In this document: in pieces, positions 1 through 8,654 of the stretch | Layout: each line of letters starts with the position of its first letter | Position numbering within the stretch: the first letter of the stretch is position 1 | NCBI GenBank assembly: GCA_013297775.1 | Contig: JAAFIL010000002.1 | Coordinates: 62,001-126,000 of the forward strand | DNA: 64,000 nucleotides | Direction of reading: 5' to 3' | Source: Bacteroidota bacterium | GTDB taxonomy: Bacteria > Bacteroidota > Bacteroidia > B-17B0 > Aurantibacillaceae | Made by a program: the position numbers and the translations under genes | Notes under the pieces: model-generated | What the model saw: the letters and a program-made list of their open reading frames with translations, nothing else | The model's database searches: none | What the model was told of the DNA's origin: nothing

Positions 1-124
1 CGCAAGCTACTTTACTATTGGCATCAAATGCTAAAAAATTATCAATTAAAGCATCCGATATTTGATCGGCTACTTTGTCTGGATGCCCTTCCGATACAGA
101 CTCAGAGGTAAATAAATACGCCAT
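1..124 (-). CDS. metK: S-adenosylmethionine synthetase, N-terminal part (cut by window edge)
   Basis: The minus strand from the ATG at 124 encodes 41 residues beginning [20 protein letters not shown], the invariant N-terminus of MetK with the GHPDK ATP/methionine-binding motif. The enzyme makes S-adenosylmethionine from methionine and ATP in the cytoplasm. Only the first domain start is present; the rest lies beyond base 1. It sits about 5 kb from the SAM-responsive methionine operon, which makes the end product of that pathway. No SAM riboswitch is visible in the short gap between metK and purS. Confidence 0.95.
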   Translation of the reverse strand, partial: MAYLFTSESVSEGHPDKVADQISDALIDNFLAFDANSKVAC

Positions 125-198
125 TTTTTTATAAATTTATTTTATAGATTTTTTGAATAATTTGCGAATGTAAGTTTATTCTTTTGAATAACGAAAAT

Positions 199-450
199 TT
201 AAAGCACCGAAAGTTTAAATTCGTACGATTCCATAATTTGATTGCACAATAATTTTTTACAGGCTTCGTCAACTTTAGCTTTAGCCTCCTCTTCCGATGT
301 GGCTTCAATTTCGAGGGTAATGTGTTTCCCAATTCTTACATTTTCGATTTCGGGTAAGCCCAAATTTTTCATAGAACCCGTTACCGCCTTGCCTTGTGGG
401 TCTAACAATGCTTTTAAAGGCATAATATCAATATCAGCTAAAAATTTCAT
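199..450 (-). CDS. purS: Phosphoribosylformylglycinamidine synthase subunit PurS
   Basis: The 83-residue product has the small-subunit PurS signature: ALLDPQGKAV near residues 13-22, then VRIGKHITLEIEA and a C-terminal helix KAKVDEACKKLL. PurS bridges PurL and PurQ in the fourth step of purine synthesis. The frame is open up to a GTG at 543, but family members begin close to the MKFLADIDIMP segment, so the ATG at 450 is chosen; the 31 residues before it look non-coding. No purL or purQ is in the window, so the gene stands alone here, upstream of metK on the same strand. Confidence 0.85.
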   Translation of the reverse strand: MKFLADIDIMPLKALLDPQGKAVTGSMKNLGLPEIENVRIGKHITLEIEATSEEEAKAKVDEACKKLLCNQIMESYEFKLSVL

Positions 451-601
451 ATCCGTTACGTTAAGTTTTTTAAGCGACGCTAAATTAGTAAAATCAACCT
501 TTTTATTAGTAACTGTTTTGATAATAGTTACAAACAATTTCACTCAAGCAGTAAACGACTTCTAAATTATTTATTGTATTTTTAATCATTAAATCAATCG
601 C

Positions 602-2677
602 ATGAAAAATCGTTTATATCTTGCTTTAGTTGGTGTAGTTTTGACCGTTGTTTCTACTTACGCTCAAATTAATAAAACATTGCCATCTGCTCCTGTTCCA
701 GCCATACCAGCTAATTTGCCTTTATCTACCATAAGTGCTGCCATTCAACGCCAATGCGGTACCGCCGTTCCTGACGAAAAATGGAATAGTTGGTTTAACG
801 AACAAGTTGAATTATTTAAAGCCAATTTAAAAACAGGAAAATCTAAAGCTGCGTCTTACCGCATTCCTATTATTGTGCATGTTATTCATGGTGGAGAAGC
901 CATTGGTGTTTATCCCAATATATCAGCAGCACAAATTACTTCTCAAATTCGGGTATTAAATGCCGATTTTGCAGGAGCGGGTTTAAGTGTTGGTAATTAT
1001 GCTTCTACGGGGTTTAGTTCTAATGTGCCTATTGCTAATTGCGAGATCAGCTTTTGCGCAGCCACTATTGACCCTAACGGTAATACCTTGGCAGAACCAG
1101 GCATTGAACGCATCAATTATATATCTAAAGGGTGGACTGACCCCGCCTCAGGTTCATTTAATTCGTCGGCTAGTTTTCAGAATTATGTAAACACTACGAT
1201 GAAACCTGGCACTATTTGGGATCCGAACCGCTACTTAAATATTTGGATAAGTGACGTTAATTCTGTTGTTGGCTTATTAGGTTTTGCCACTTATCCAGGC
1301 AATACAGGTCTATCAGGTATTAACTCTTTTATTGGCACAACTAGTACCGATGGGGTTTGGAATTGGTCAAGAGCTTATGGAGATGTTGGAACCTTGAGTC
1401 CGCCTTATAACAGAGGACGCACAGCTACACACGAAATTGGCCATTGGCTAGGTTTACGGCATATTTGGGGAGACGGGAATTGCGTAACCGATTTTTGCAA
1501 CGATACTCCACCTGCATCGGGTCAAAATTTGAATTGCCCTATTTATCCCCATCGTGCTAACTCTTGTGGTAGTCAAAATCCGCTTGGAGATATGTTTATG
1601 AATTTTATGGATTACACCGACGATGTGTGTATGTACATGTTTACAAACGACCAAAAAGCGCGCATGCAAACCGCTATGCAATTGGGGCAGTTTAGAACAA
1701 ATTTACAAAGCAACGTTAACACGGTTTGTGGCACTTCTGGACCAGCCAGTTGCTCCACGCTAACAGCCGTTGCGCCGACGCATAGTTTAAATGCTTTTAT
1801 TGCTTCTCCTGATGTAAATGCAGCAGGTTGTTCACCCAAAGCTGGTTATATTTATGGCACCAATTGTTACGGCGATAAAGAAAAGGCAGAGTTTTTTCCT
1901 GGCTCGCTTTATGGAAATACCGCAGGGCAGTTAAAAGAAGCAACGGTACTATTTTTTCAAACCAATACCTTGGGTACTTTTGGTAACTCAGTAACACCTG
2001 TTAACATTAAAGTATATCAAGGCAATGGTAGTTCGGCACCGGGCGCGTTAATTGGCTCGGCAAGTGTTTCGATGGGTGTACTTAATACAGCACCAATATA
2101 CAGCACCAATGCCTATTGTGGCAATCCAAACATTGTGTATAGCGAAAAGATAATTTTACCTTATACCTACACCTTTTCGCCAGCATTGAGTGTGCCTGCG
2201 GGAGGCTTTTACTTATCTGTTGAAATTCCGAGCGGCAATGGCGATACGGTAGTGGTATTAAATAACACCTCCATAAGTGCAAATTCTGTTTGGGAAAAAA
2301 TGGCAAATAATACATGGATAGCGATGAGTTCATCGTGGGGTGCTTCACTAGGTAATAAAGGCATGGGGTTATTGCCAGTAGTATGCACTGGCGTTATTGG
2401 GTTAAACGAAAACATAAGTATTACCAACCAATTTATTGTTAAACCTAATCCTTCCAATGGTGTGTTTACCATTCAAGCGTTAAGCGGTAGTTATAACGCT
2501 TCCACCTCTATAAAAGTAGTTAACCTGTTGGGGCAATTGGTAGTTGAGAAACAGATGTCGTTATTAGTCGGCAGTGAAACAACGCTTGACTTACACGGTC
2601 AACCCAATGGTGTTTATTTATTAATGCTTGGTAATGGTCAATCAACATTTACTAAAAAAATTATTGTGCAGCATTAA
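602..2677 (+). CDS. Secreted M43-family zinc metalloprotease with T9SS C-terminal sorting domain
   Basis: This 691-residue protein has a signal peptide (first ~21 residues, ending STYAQ). Its catalytic domain carries the extended zinc motif HEIGHWLGLRH at about residue 277, followed by WGDGNC and the met-turn segment FMNFMDYTDD, which is typical of pappalysin-like M43 peptidases. The last ~75 residues (KPNPSNGVFTIQ ... GVYLLMLGNGQ...KKIIV) form a type A T9SS sorting domain, so the protein is probably exported and cleaved or anchored at the surface. A close paralogue lies at 45588-47909 with the same order of motifs. The substrate is unknown. The start ATG immediately precedes the signal peptide. 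Confidence 0.9.
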   Translation: MKNRLYLALVGVVLTVVSTYAQINKTLPSAPVPAIPANLPLSTISAAIQRQCGTAVPDEKWNSWFNEQVELFKANLKTGKSKAASYRIPIIVHVIHGGEAIGVYPNISAAQITSQIRVLNADFAGAGLSVGNYASTGFSSNVPIANCEISFCAATIDPNGNTLAEPGIERINYISKGWTDPASGSFNSSASFQNYVNTTMKPGTIWDPNRYLNIWISDVNSVVGLLGFATYPGNTGLSGINSFIGTTSTDGVWNWSRAYGDVGTLSPPYNRGRTATHEIGHWLGLRHIWGDGNCVTDFCNDTPPASGQNLNCPIYPHRANSCGSQNPLGDMFMNFMDYTDDVCMYMFTNDQKARMQTAMQLGQFRTNLQSNVNTVCGTSGPASCSTLTAVAPTHSLNAFIASPDVNAAGCSPKAGYIYGTNCYGDKEKAEFFPGSLYGNTAGQLKEATVLFFQTNTLGTFGNSVTPVNIKVYQGNGSSAPGALIGSASVSMGVLNTAPIYSTNAYCGNPNIVYSEKIILPYTYTFSPALSVPAGGFYLSVEIPSGNGDTVVVLNNTSISANSVWEKMANNTWIAMSSSWGASLGNKGMGLLPVVCTGVIGLNENISITNQFIVKPNPSNGVFTIQALSGSYNASTSIKVVNLLGQLVVEKQMSLLVGSETTLDLHGQPNGVYLLMLGNGQSTFTKKIIVQH

Positions 2678-2717
2678 ATTTTTATAAGGAGAAAAGAAGC
2701 GCAGGCAAGAAAAGGAA

Positions 2718-2740
2718 GCCTAATAAATAGGCAATTTTTA
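2718..2740 (+). terminator. Short intrinsic terminator after the M43 protease
   Basis: GCCTA (2718-2722) and TAGGC (2728-2732) form a 5-bp stem with an ATAAA loop, followed by AATTTTTAATT. It lies 41 bases after the stop codon at 2677. The stem is short, so termination strength is uncertain. Confidence 0.45.
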
Positions 2741-2860
2741 ATTGAGACTTGGTAATTTAAGTGGAGTGGGAAAATGTAGTGGCTTGTTTTGGTTTCAAGA
2801 AATGCGAATCATAGTGGAGGTTTATCACCTATTTTTAAGTTAATCTTACATACTAATAAA

Positions 2861-3772
2861 ATGAAGCACAGTGTACTCATTTCTATTTTAACGCTCGTTT
2901 TATTGGCTTGTGTACCTCATCGAATAAATTCAGTTGATAAACGCGGTAAACGTCATGGGCACTGGCTAAGTTATTACGATAGTGCGCAAACCAAAGTATG
3001 GACTAACATTGCATTTCGACATGGTAAAAACCGAGGCTATAGTTATTATTATTACGCATCGGGTTTAATAGAGCGTAAAGAATTTTATAAACGCAACAAG
3101 CGTTTAAACGTTTGGCTCTATTACCCCAATGGCCAATTAAAAACAAAAGGAAAAGCCATACAAGAAGAAACGAAGGAAAAAATTCACTTTTATTTTACAG
3201 GCGTTTGGCCACTATTCTCCGACTCGGGTCAATTAATGCGCATTCAGCATTACGAAAAAGGACAAATCAAAAAAATAGATTATATATCGCATCAACATAA
3301 CGATTCTTTAAAACGATTTTTGGAATTTATTGATCGTCAATTTCAAGAAACCAATCAACGTTTAACCGATAGCATTAATAAAGCCAACAACCCTATTCAA
3401 AAAAAATATTTTCGTCAACTCAAAAAAGAAGCCGATAGTTTGATTTTTTCACTTGTATTAAACCACATCCTTTACAATGGTTATCCCAGTAAAAAGGAAG
3501 TAGATGAAGCCGCTAATATTCCCTTTTTTATTTTAAGTTTTGCACCTGTTATTTACCGCCATGTGGCTTTACCTATTTTTGAAGAAGCCGCTCGTAAAAA
3601 AGATATCGAATTAAAAAGTTTAGCTTTTTTTATAGACAAACTCCGCATGGCTAACCAACAAAAACAATTATACGGTACACAATATTATTTAGAAGGCGAC
3701 TCTATAAAATATTACCCCGTTGAAAAACCCAATGAATTGTTAGAGCGGCGGCGAAACATGGGTTTAGAGTAA
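2861..3772 (+). CDS. Lipoprotein with YwqK/MORN-like repeats, function unknown
   Basis: From the ATG at 2861 the product has 303 residues and starts with a lipoprotein signal (MKHSVLISILTLVLLAC, lipobox LLAC at about residue 17). The following ~110 residues contain repeats of the type KRHGHWLSYYDSAQTK, SGLIERKEFY and YPNGQLKTKG, which resemble the YwqK/MORN-like repeats common in Bacteroidota surface proteins. The C-terminal half is basic and partly helical (DSINKANNPIQKKYFRQL) with no recognised motif. The frame extends upstream to 2789, but that stretch lacks a signal peptide and looks non-coding. The protein is probably anchored in the periplasm or outer membrane. The function is not known. 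Confidence 0.7.
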   Translation: MKHSVLISILTLVLLACVPHRINSVDKRGKRHGHWLSYYDSAQTKVWTNIAFRHGKNRGYSYYYYASGLIERKEFYKRNKRLNVWLYYPNGQLKTKGKAIQEETKEKIHFYFTGVWPLFSDSGQLMRIQHYEKGQIKKIDYISHQHNDSLKRFLEFIDRQFQETNQRLTDSINKANNPIQKKYFRQLKKEADSLIFSLVLNHILYNGYPSKKEVDEAANIPFFILSFAPVIYRHVALPIFEEAARKKDIELKSLAFFIDKLRMANQQKQLYGTQYYLEGDSIKYYPVEKPNELLERRRNMGLE

Positions 3773-3880
3773 TCAAAAAAATAGTCTATACAACTTAGCT
3801 TATCCCCATCTTAGTTGATAAATATTAAGGTTTACTTTAAATCTCTTTCCTTAAAACTTATACCAACAATTCATCTATTT

Positions 3881-4214
3881 CATTCTTTGCGTCCTTTGCG
3901 CCTTTGCTTGCCACGCTTACTTATAAAAACAAATCAACGTATTATTTATAACTTTTATTAGAAACGATTCCTACAGATTTCATCCTTTGCGTCCTTTGCG
4001 CCTTTGCGTGCCACGCTTACTTATAAAAACAAATCAACGTATTATTTATAACTTTTATTAGAAACGATTCCTACAGATTTCATCCTTTGCGTCCTTTGCG
4101 CCTTTGCTTGCCACGCTTACTTATAAAAACAAATCAACCTATAATTTATAACTCTTATTTGGAAACGACTTATCTAAATATAGCTCTTTGCGTTCTTTGC
4201 GTGCCACACTTACT
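3881..4214. repeat. 100-bp tandem repeat (about 3.3 copies) built around a CCTTTGCG core
   Basis: Units start at 3881, 3981 and 4081 and are almost identical over exactly 100 bases; a fourth partial unit runs from about 4181. Each unit holds a 30-base block reading CCTTTGCGTCCTTTGCG, then CCTTTG and a GCCACGC segment, followed by a 70-base AT-rich spacer. In minus-strand orientation the block reads GGCACGC-AAAGG-CGCAAAGG and lies just downstream of the glycosyltransferase stop at 4240. Related blocks occur at 31690-31926 and 63681-63938. There is no coding potential and no CRISPR-like variable spacer. Confidence 0.9.
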
Positions 4215-4239
4215 TTCAAGACCACAAATCAGATTAAAA

Positions 4240-4947
4240 TTATTTTGAAAAGCGCATTTTTAAAACCCCTAAAAACGCTTCCTTAAAAATTTTGGTACTC
4301 ATTTTACTTGTTCCTTCCACGCGATCTACAAATAAGATAGGTACTTCTTTAATTTTAAAACCTGCTTTATAAGTTTTGTATTTCATTTCAATTTGAAACG
4401 CGTAGCCTACATATTGAATAGCATCTAGCTGAATAGTTTCGAGAACTTTTCGGCGGTAACATTTAAAACCTGCCGTTGTATCTTTAACGGGCAACCACAA
4501 TACCATACGGGCATATACCGAACCAAAGTAACTTATCAAAATACGACTAAAGGGCCAATTTTTTACACTTCCACCTTTTACATAACGCGAGCCTATTGCC
4601 AAGTCGGCACCAGTTTCGCAGGTTTTATAAAGCCGTTCTAAATCATTTGGGTTATGCGAAAAATCACAATCCATTTCATAAATGTAGCTATACCCTTTTT
4701 GAAGCGCCCATTTAAACCCATGTATATAGGCTGTTCCTAAACCCAATTTACCTTTGCGTTCCTCTAAAAATAAACGATCTAAAAATTCAACTTGTAATTG
4801 CTTAACCTTGTTAGCAGTGCCATCGGGCGAGCCATCATCTACAATTAATAAATGAAACGGTTCGGTTAAAGCAAACACTTTACGAATCATTTTTTCAATG
4901 TTTTCGATTTCGTTAAAGGTTGGAATAATAACAATATGCTTTAACAT
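4240..4947 (-). CDS. Polyprenol monophosphomannose synthase-like family 2 glycosyltransferase
   Basis: The 235-residue protein has a GT-A fold: an N-terminal IIPTFNEIENIE motif, VDDGSPDGTA near residue 40 and the DCDFSHNP metal-binding segment near residue 92. GSRYVKGG and the AGFKCYRR region match dolichyl/polyprenyl-phosphate mannosyltransferases of the DPM1 type. It has no clear C-terminal membrane segments, so it probably works at the inner face of the cytoplasmic membrane, moving a sugar from GDP-mannose or a similar donor onto polyprenyl phosphate. The donor cannot be told from sequence. It appears monocistronic. Confidence 0.85.
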   Translation of the reverse strand: MLKHIVIIPTFNEIENIEKMIRKVFALTEPFHLLIVDDGSPDGTANKVKQLQVEFLDRLFLEERKGKLGLGTAYIHGFKWALQKGYSYIYEMDCDFSHNPNDLERLYKTCETGADLAIGSRYVKGGSVKNWPFSRILISYFGSVYARMVLWLPVKDTTAGFKCYRRKVLETIQLDAIQYVGYAFQIEMKYKTYKAGFKIKEVPILFVDRVEGTSKMSTKIFKEAFLGVLKMRFSK

Positions 4948-5323
4948 AGGAACGTCGAATATACGAATAAACTGTGGTTAGCGATAACTATTTCATATAA
5001 GTCGTTTCTTTTATTTTTTTAACAAGCGTTCGTAAAATTGAAGAGTTGGTTAACGAACTTAATGATTAAAAATAATTCTTTTGCTAACTTCTAGCAGCAG
5101 TTATTTTGTTATCAAACATAAAATTTTACTATTTTGAAAAAGGAGTGATTGCTTTAAATTCATCTCTAAATTAACGCTGAAAAATCAAATAAAAACTTAG
5201 TGAAATGTTACAACATATCGTGTTAGTTATCGAAAGCTATAAAAACTAAATCCTTTTTTTAAATGATAATACACCGCTGTAAGCCCAGTAAAATTAGGGA
5301 AAAGTAAAATAAATAAAAATAAA
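4948..5323. other. Intergenic region, no gene seen
   Basis: AT-rich sequence between the divergent glycosyltransferase and methionine operon. I see no open frame with coding character, no repeat shared with other gaps and no clear hairpin. It should hold the promoter of the glycosyltransferase on the minus strand, but no good TAnnTTTG box is visible there. Confidence 0.5.
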
Positions 5324-5356
5324 TTTGGAAAATCAAAAATCAATAGTTTAACTTTG
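5324..5356 (+). promoter_or_regulatory. Bacteroidota-type promoter of the methionine operon
   Basis: TTTG at 5324-5327 and TAACTTTG at 5349-5356 match the -33 (TTTG) and -7 (TAnnTTTG) elements of Bacteroidota housekeeping promoters, with a 21-base spacer. Transcription would begin near 5363, about 24 bases before the riboswitch P1 stem. Confidence 0.75.
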
Positions 5357-5386
5357 TATCAAATTAATTACCTCTAATGTGTGTAG

Positions 5387-5521
5387 TTAATTTATCAAGA
5401 TGCGGCGAGAGAATAGGCTCATTGACCCGCGGCAACCAACTAAAAGTTGAAGCTTAGGCCGAAATTGGAAAACAGGTGCCAAATCCTACCTCTGATGAGA
5501 GTAAGAGGAAAGATAAATTAA
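5387..5521 (+). promoter_or_regulatory. SAM-I (S-box) riboswitch
   Basis: The aptamer is closed by a perfect 10-bp P1 stem: TTAATTTATC (5387-5396) pairs with GATAAATTAA (5512-5521). Inside are the conserved AGA-GCGG-GAGA-GGCTC block, the GACCC-GCGGCAACC segment of the P2/J2-3 core, the GGTGCCAAATCC segment of P3 and the GATGAGAG/GAGGAAAGA segment of P4/J4-1. These are the hallmark positions of the S-box family. SAM binding would stabilise P1. No terminator follows at once; the next element is the start codon of a short ORF 11 bases later, so control may act through that ORF. Confidence 0.92.
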
Positions 5522-5532
5522 AAATTAAAAAA

Positions 5533-5649
5533 ATGAAACAGGCACACGATTTTCTTAAAAAAAGTAATTCAAAAAAAACTCCTTCCATTTTGCATTGGGC
5601 GCACATCTGTTGGTGTATGTGTTGCTGTTGTTGTTGCATGTTGAGCTAA
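5533..5649 (+). CDS. Cysteine-rich leader peptide (38 residues) downstream of the SAM riboswitch
   Basis: The ATG at 5533 lies 11 bases after the riboswitch P1 stem and opens a 38-codon frame ending at TAA 5647-5649. The N-terminal half is basic and polar (MKQAHDFLKKSNSKK). The C-terminal end reads C-W-C-M followed by six cysteine codons in a row, then M-L-S-stop, giving eight Cys and two Met in the last 13 codons. Clustered regulatory codons next to the stop are the layout of amino acid attenuator leaders; cysteine-run leaders are known upstream of sulfur genes in mycobacteria. It heads an operon that assimilates sulfide into homocysteine. I infer a regulatory role; a short metal-binding peptide is the alternative. 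Confidence 0.75.
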   Translation: MKQAHDFLKKSNSKKTPSILHWAHICWCMCCCCCCMLS

Positions 5650-5652
5650 TCC

Positions 5653-5717
5653 AAAAGGTATTTATAATACTTTTTAGTTGAAGAAGCTAACATCGCTTCT
5701 CGGAAATCTCTATTTCC
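5653..5717 (+). promoter_or_regulatory. Hairpin series after the Cys-rich leader (candidate attenuator)
   Basis: Just 3 bases after the leader stop, AAAAGGTATT (5653-5662) pairs with AATACTTTTT (5666-5675), a weak terminator-like hairpin whose 3' arm ends in T5. Two further stems follow: AGAAGC/GCTTCT (5682-5687 with 5695-5700) and GGAAAT/ATTTCC (5702-5707 with 5712-5717). A ribosome stalled on the cysteine run would cover the first arm. A possible -7 box, TACGTTTG, lies at 5744-5751, so an internal promoter cannot be excluded. Confidence 0.4.
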
Positions 5718-5784
5718 AAAACTCAATTCAATCAATCATTTATTACGTTTGGGTAAACACCCGAGCAAATTAAAATAAAATAAA

Positions 5785-6012
5785 ATGGAAACTTTTAATA
5801 CCACTTCTTTAAACGCCCTTAATTTACTAAACGATAAACAATTTAATTCTTTCATTCAATTCCAAGCCAATTATGGCACTAGCATAACAGGTGGACATTT
5901 ACCTAATTACTTTTCGGATAAACAACGCCAACGTTTAATAACCGAAGTGAATTTGCTAACGGAACCAGAATTGCGTGGATTAGTGCAAACCGTTTATCAA
6001 TCGAAAAATTAA
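5785..6012 (+). CDS. Small protein of unknown function in the methionine operon (75 residues)
   Basis: This acidic-neutral, Asn/Gln/Leu-rich 75-residue protein has no cysteine, no signal peptide and no membrane segment. It looks helical, with segments such as LNALNLLNDKQFNSFIQFQ and DKQRQRLITEVNLLTEPELRGLVQ. Codon use matches the neighbouring genes. It lies between the riboswitch/leader and metY, 179 bases before metY, so it is probably co-transcribed and SAM-controlled. I do not recognise the family. Its place at the head of the operon suggests a partner or regulator of sulfur amino acid synthesis, but nothing in the sequence shows this directly. Confidence 0.6.
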   Translation: METFNTTSLNALNLLNDKQFNSFIQFQANYGTSITGGHLPNYFSDKQRQRLITEVNLLTEPELRGLVQTVYQSKN

Positions 6013-6155
6013 CGCTTAACGCAAAAATATTGACCTTAAAGTTTGATCACCTTTACGTCCGTCAATTCAATAAACCAGAACCCTTTACGTGCTATAAGAA
6101 CTTAAAGGAAAAAATAAAATAAATAAATCTTAAACCAATCGAAACGGACTTATAG

Positions 6156-7541
<1,386 letters not shown>

Positions 7542-7554
7542 AAATACCAAATAA

Positions 7555-7590
7555 AGCCGAGGGCTTAAAAACTCCTCGGCTATTTTAAAA
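7555..7590 (+). terminator. Intercistronic hairpin between metY and metX
   Basis: AGCCGAGG (7555-7562) and CCTCGGCT (7574-7581) form a perfect 8-bp GC-rich stem with an 11-base loop, followed by ATTTTAAAAT. It lies 13 bases after the metY stop and 15 bases before metX. It could terminate some transcripts or act as an mRNA processing or stability element that lowers metX relative to metY. Confidence 0.55.
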
Positions 7591-7596
7591 TCAATT

Positions 7597-8643
7597 ATGA
7601 AAAAAATCCTTCACCATCGCCAAGCATTTGTGTTAGAGAACGGACGTGTTTTACCCGAACTTCAAATTGCCTATCACACCTACGGGGTATTAAATGCCGA
7701 TGCCAGTAATGTGGTGTGGGTGTGCCACGCTTTAACAGCCAACAGCGATGTGTTCGACTGGTGGTCGGGGTTGTTTGGTGCCAACGATTTATTCAACCCA
7801 AACGATTACTTTATTGTGTGTGCCAATAATTTAGGTTCGTGTTATGGCACTACTGGCCCCATTGTCAACAACACAGGTAATTCGTTGTATGCGGGTTTTC
7901 CTTTAGTTACCATTCGCGATATGGTAGAGGTACATAAACTTTTAAAAGCACATTTAGGCATTCAAAAAATTAATGTACTCATTGGTGGCTCGCAAGGTGG
8001 TCAACAGGCTTTAGAGTGGGCTATATCCGAAAACGAACACATCGAACACTTGGTATTAGTTGCTTGTAATGCCAGGCATTCGGCTTGGGGTATTGCGTTT
8101 AACGAAAGCCAACGTTTAGCCATTAAAGCCGACCGCACGTATTATGGTAATACCCCTGATGGCGGGCAAAAAGGATTAGCCGCAGCACGAAGTATGGCTT
8201 TATTAAGTTACCGTAATTACGAGCCTTATAACGCTACACAAACCGATGCAGAAGACGATAAACTAAACGACTACAAAGCGGCGGCCTATCAACGTTACCA
8301 AGGCGAAAAATTAGTGAAGCGTTTTAATGCGTATGCCTATGTAACTCTGGCCAATGCTATGGATACGCACCATGTGGGGCGTAAGCGCGGCAGCATAGTG
8401 GCTGCACTACAATTAGTGAAAGCGAAAACTTTAGTAATAGGTATCACGAGCGATGTTTTATTTCCTCACAACGAGCAACAATTGTTAGCGCAACATATTT
8501 CAGATGCTAAGTTAATTACCATTACTTCGCCTTATGGACACGATGGATTTTTAATTGAAACCAAACAATTAAGTCAGCAAATTCAAAAATTTTTAATAAA
8601 AACAAAAACACAAGTAGAAGCTACTGTAAGCTATCCACTTTAA
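7597..8643 (+). CDS. metX: Homoserine O-acetyltransferase
   Basis: This 348-residue alpha/beta hydrolase-fold acyltransferase has the MetX pattern: ELQIAYHTYG near the N-terminus, VWVCHALTANSDVFDWW, the nucleophile serine in GGSQGGQQALEW near residue 131, the late aspartate region TSDVLFPHNEQQ and the catalytic histidine in YGHDGFLIE. It transfers acetyl from acetyl-CoA to homoserine, supplying MetY. It sits between metY and homoserine dehydrogenase, with an 11-base gap to the latter, so the three form one route from aspartate semialdehyde to homocysteine. The family also includes succinyl-specific members, but the MetY partner fits acetyl. Confidence 0.92.
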   Translation: MKKILHHRQAFVLENGRVLPELQIAYHTYGVLNADASNVVWVCHALTANSDVFDWWSGLFGANDLFNPNDYFIVCANNLGSCYGTTGPIVNNTGNSLYAGFPLVTIRDMVEVHKLLKAHLGIQKINVLIGGSQGGQQALEWAISENEHIEHLVLVACNARHSAWGIAFNESQRLAIKADRTYYGNTPDGGQKGLAAARSMALLSYRNYEPYNATQTDAEDDKLNDYKAAAYQRYQGEKLVKRFNAYAYVTLANAMDTHHVGRKRGSIVAALQLVKAKTLVIGITSDVLFPHNEQQLLAQHISDAKLITITSPYGHDGFLIETKQLSQQIQKFLIKTKTQVEATVSYPL

Positions 8644-8654
8644 AAACGTAAATT

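Noticed and set aside
451-543. N-terminal extension of PurS from a GTG at 543
   Set aside because: PurS proteins start near the MKFLADIDIMP segment; the extra 31 codons look non-coding and follow directly after a TGA.
3881-4214. CRISPR array
   Set aside because: Both the block and the 70-base spacer are repeated almost identically, so there are no variable spacers; no cas genes are nearby.
5454-5639. Minus-strand frame starting with a polyglutamine run
   Set aside because: The Gln run is the antisense of the cysteine codons in the leader ORF, and the rest is antisense of the riboswitch.
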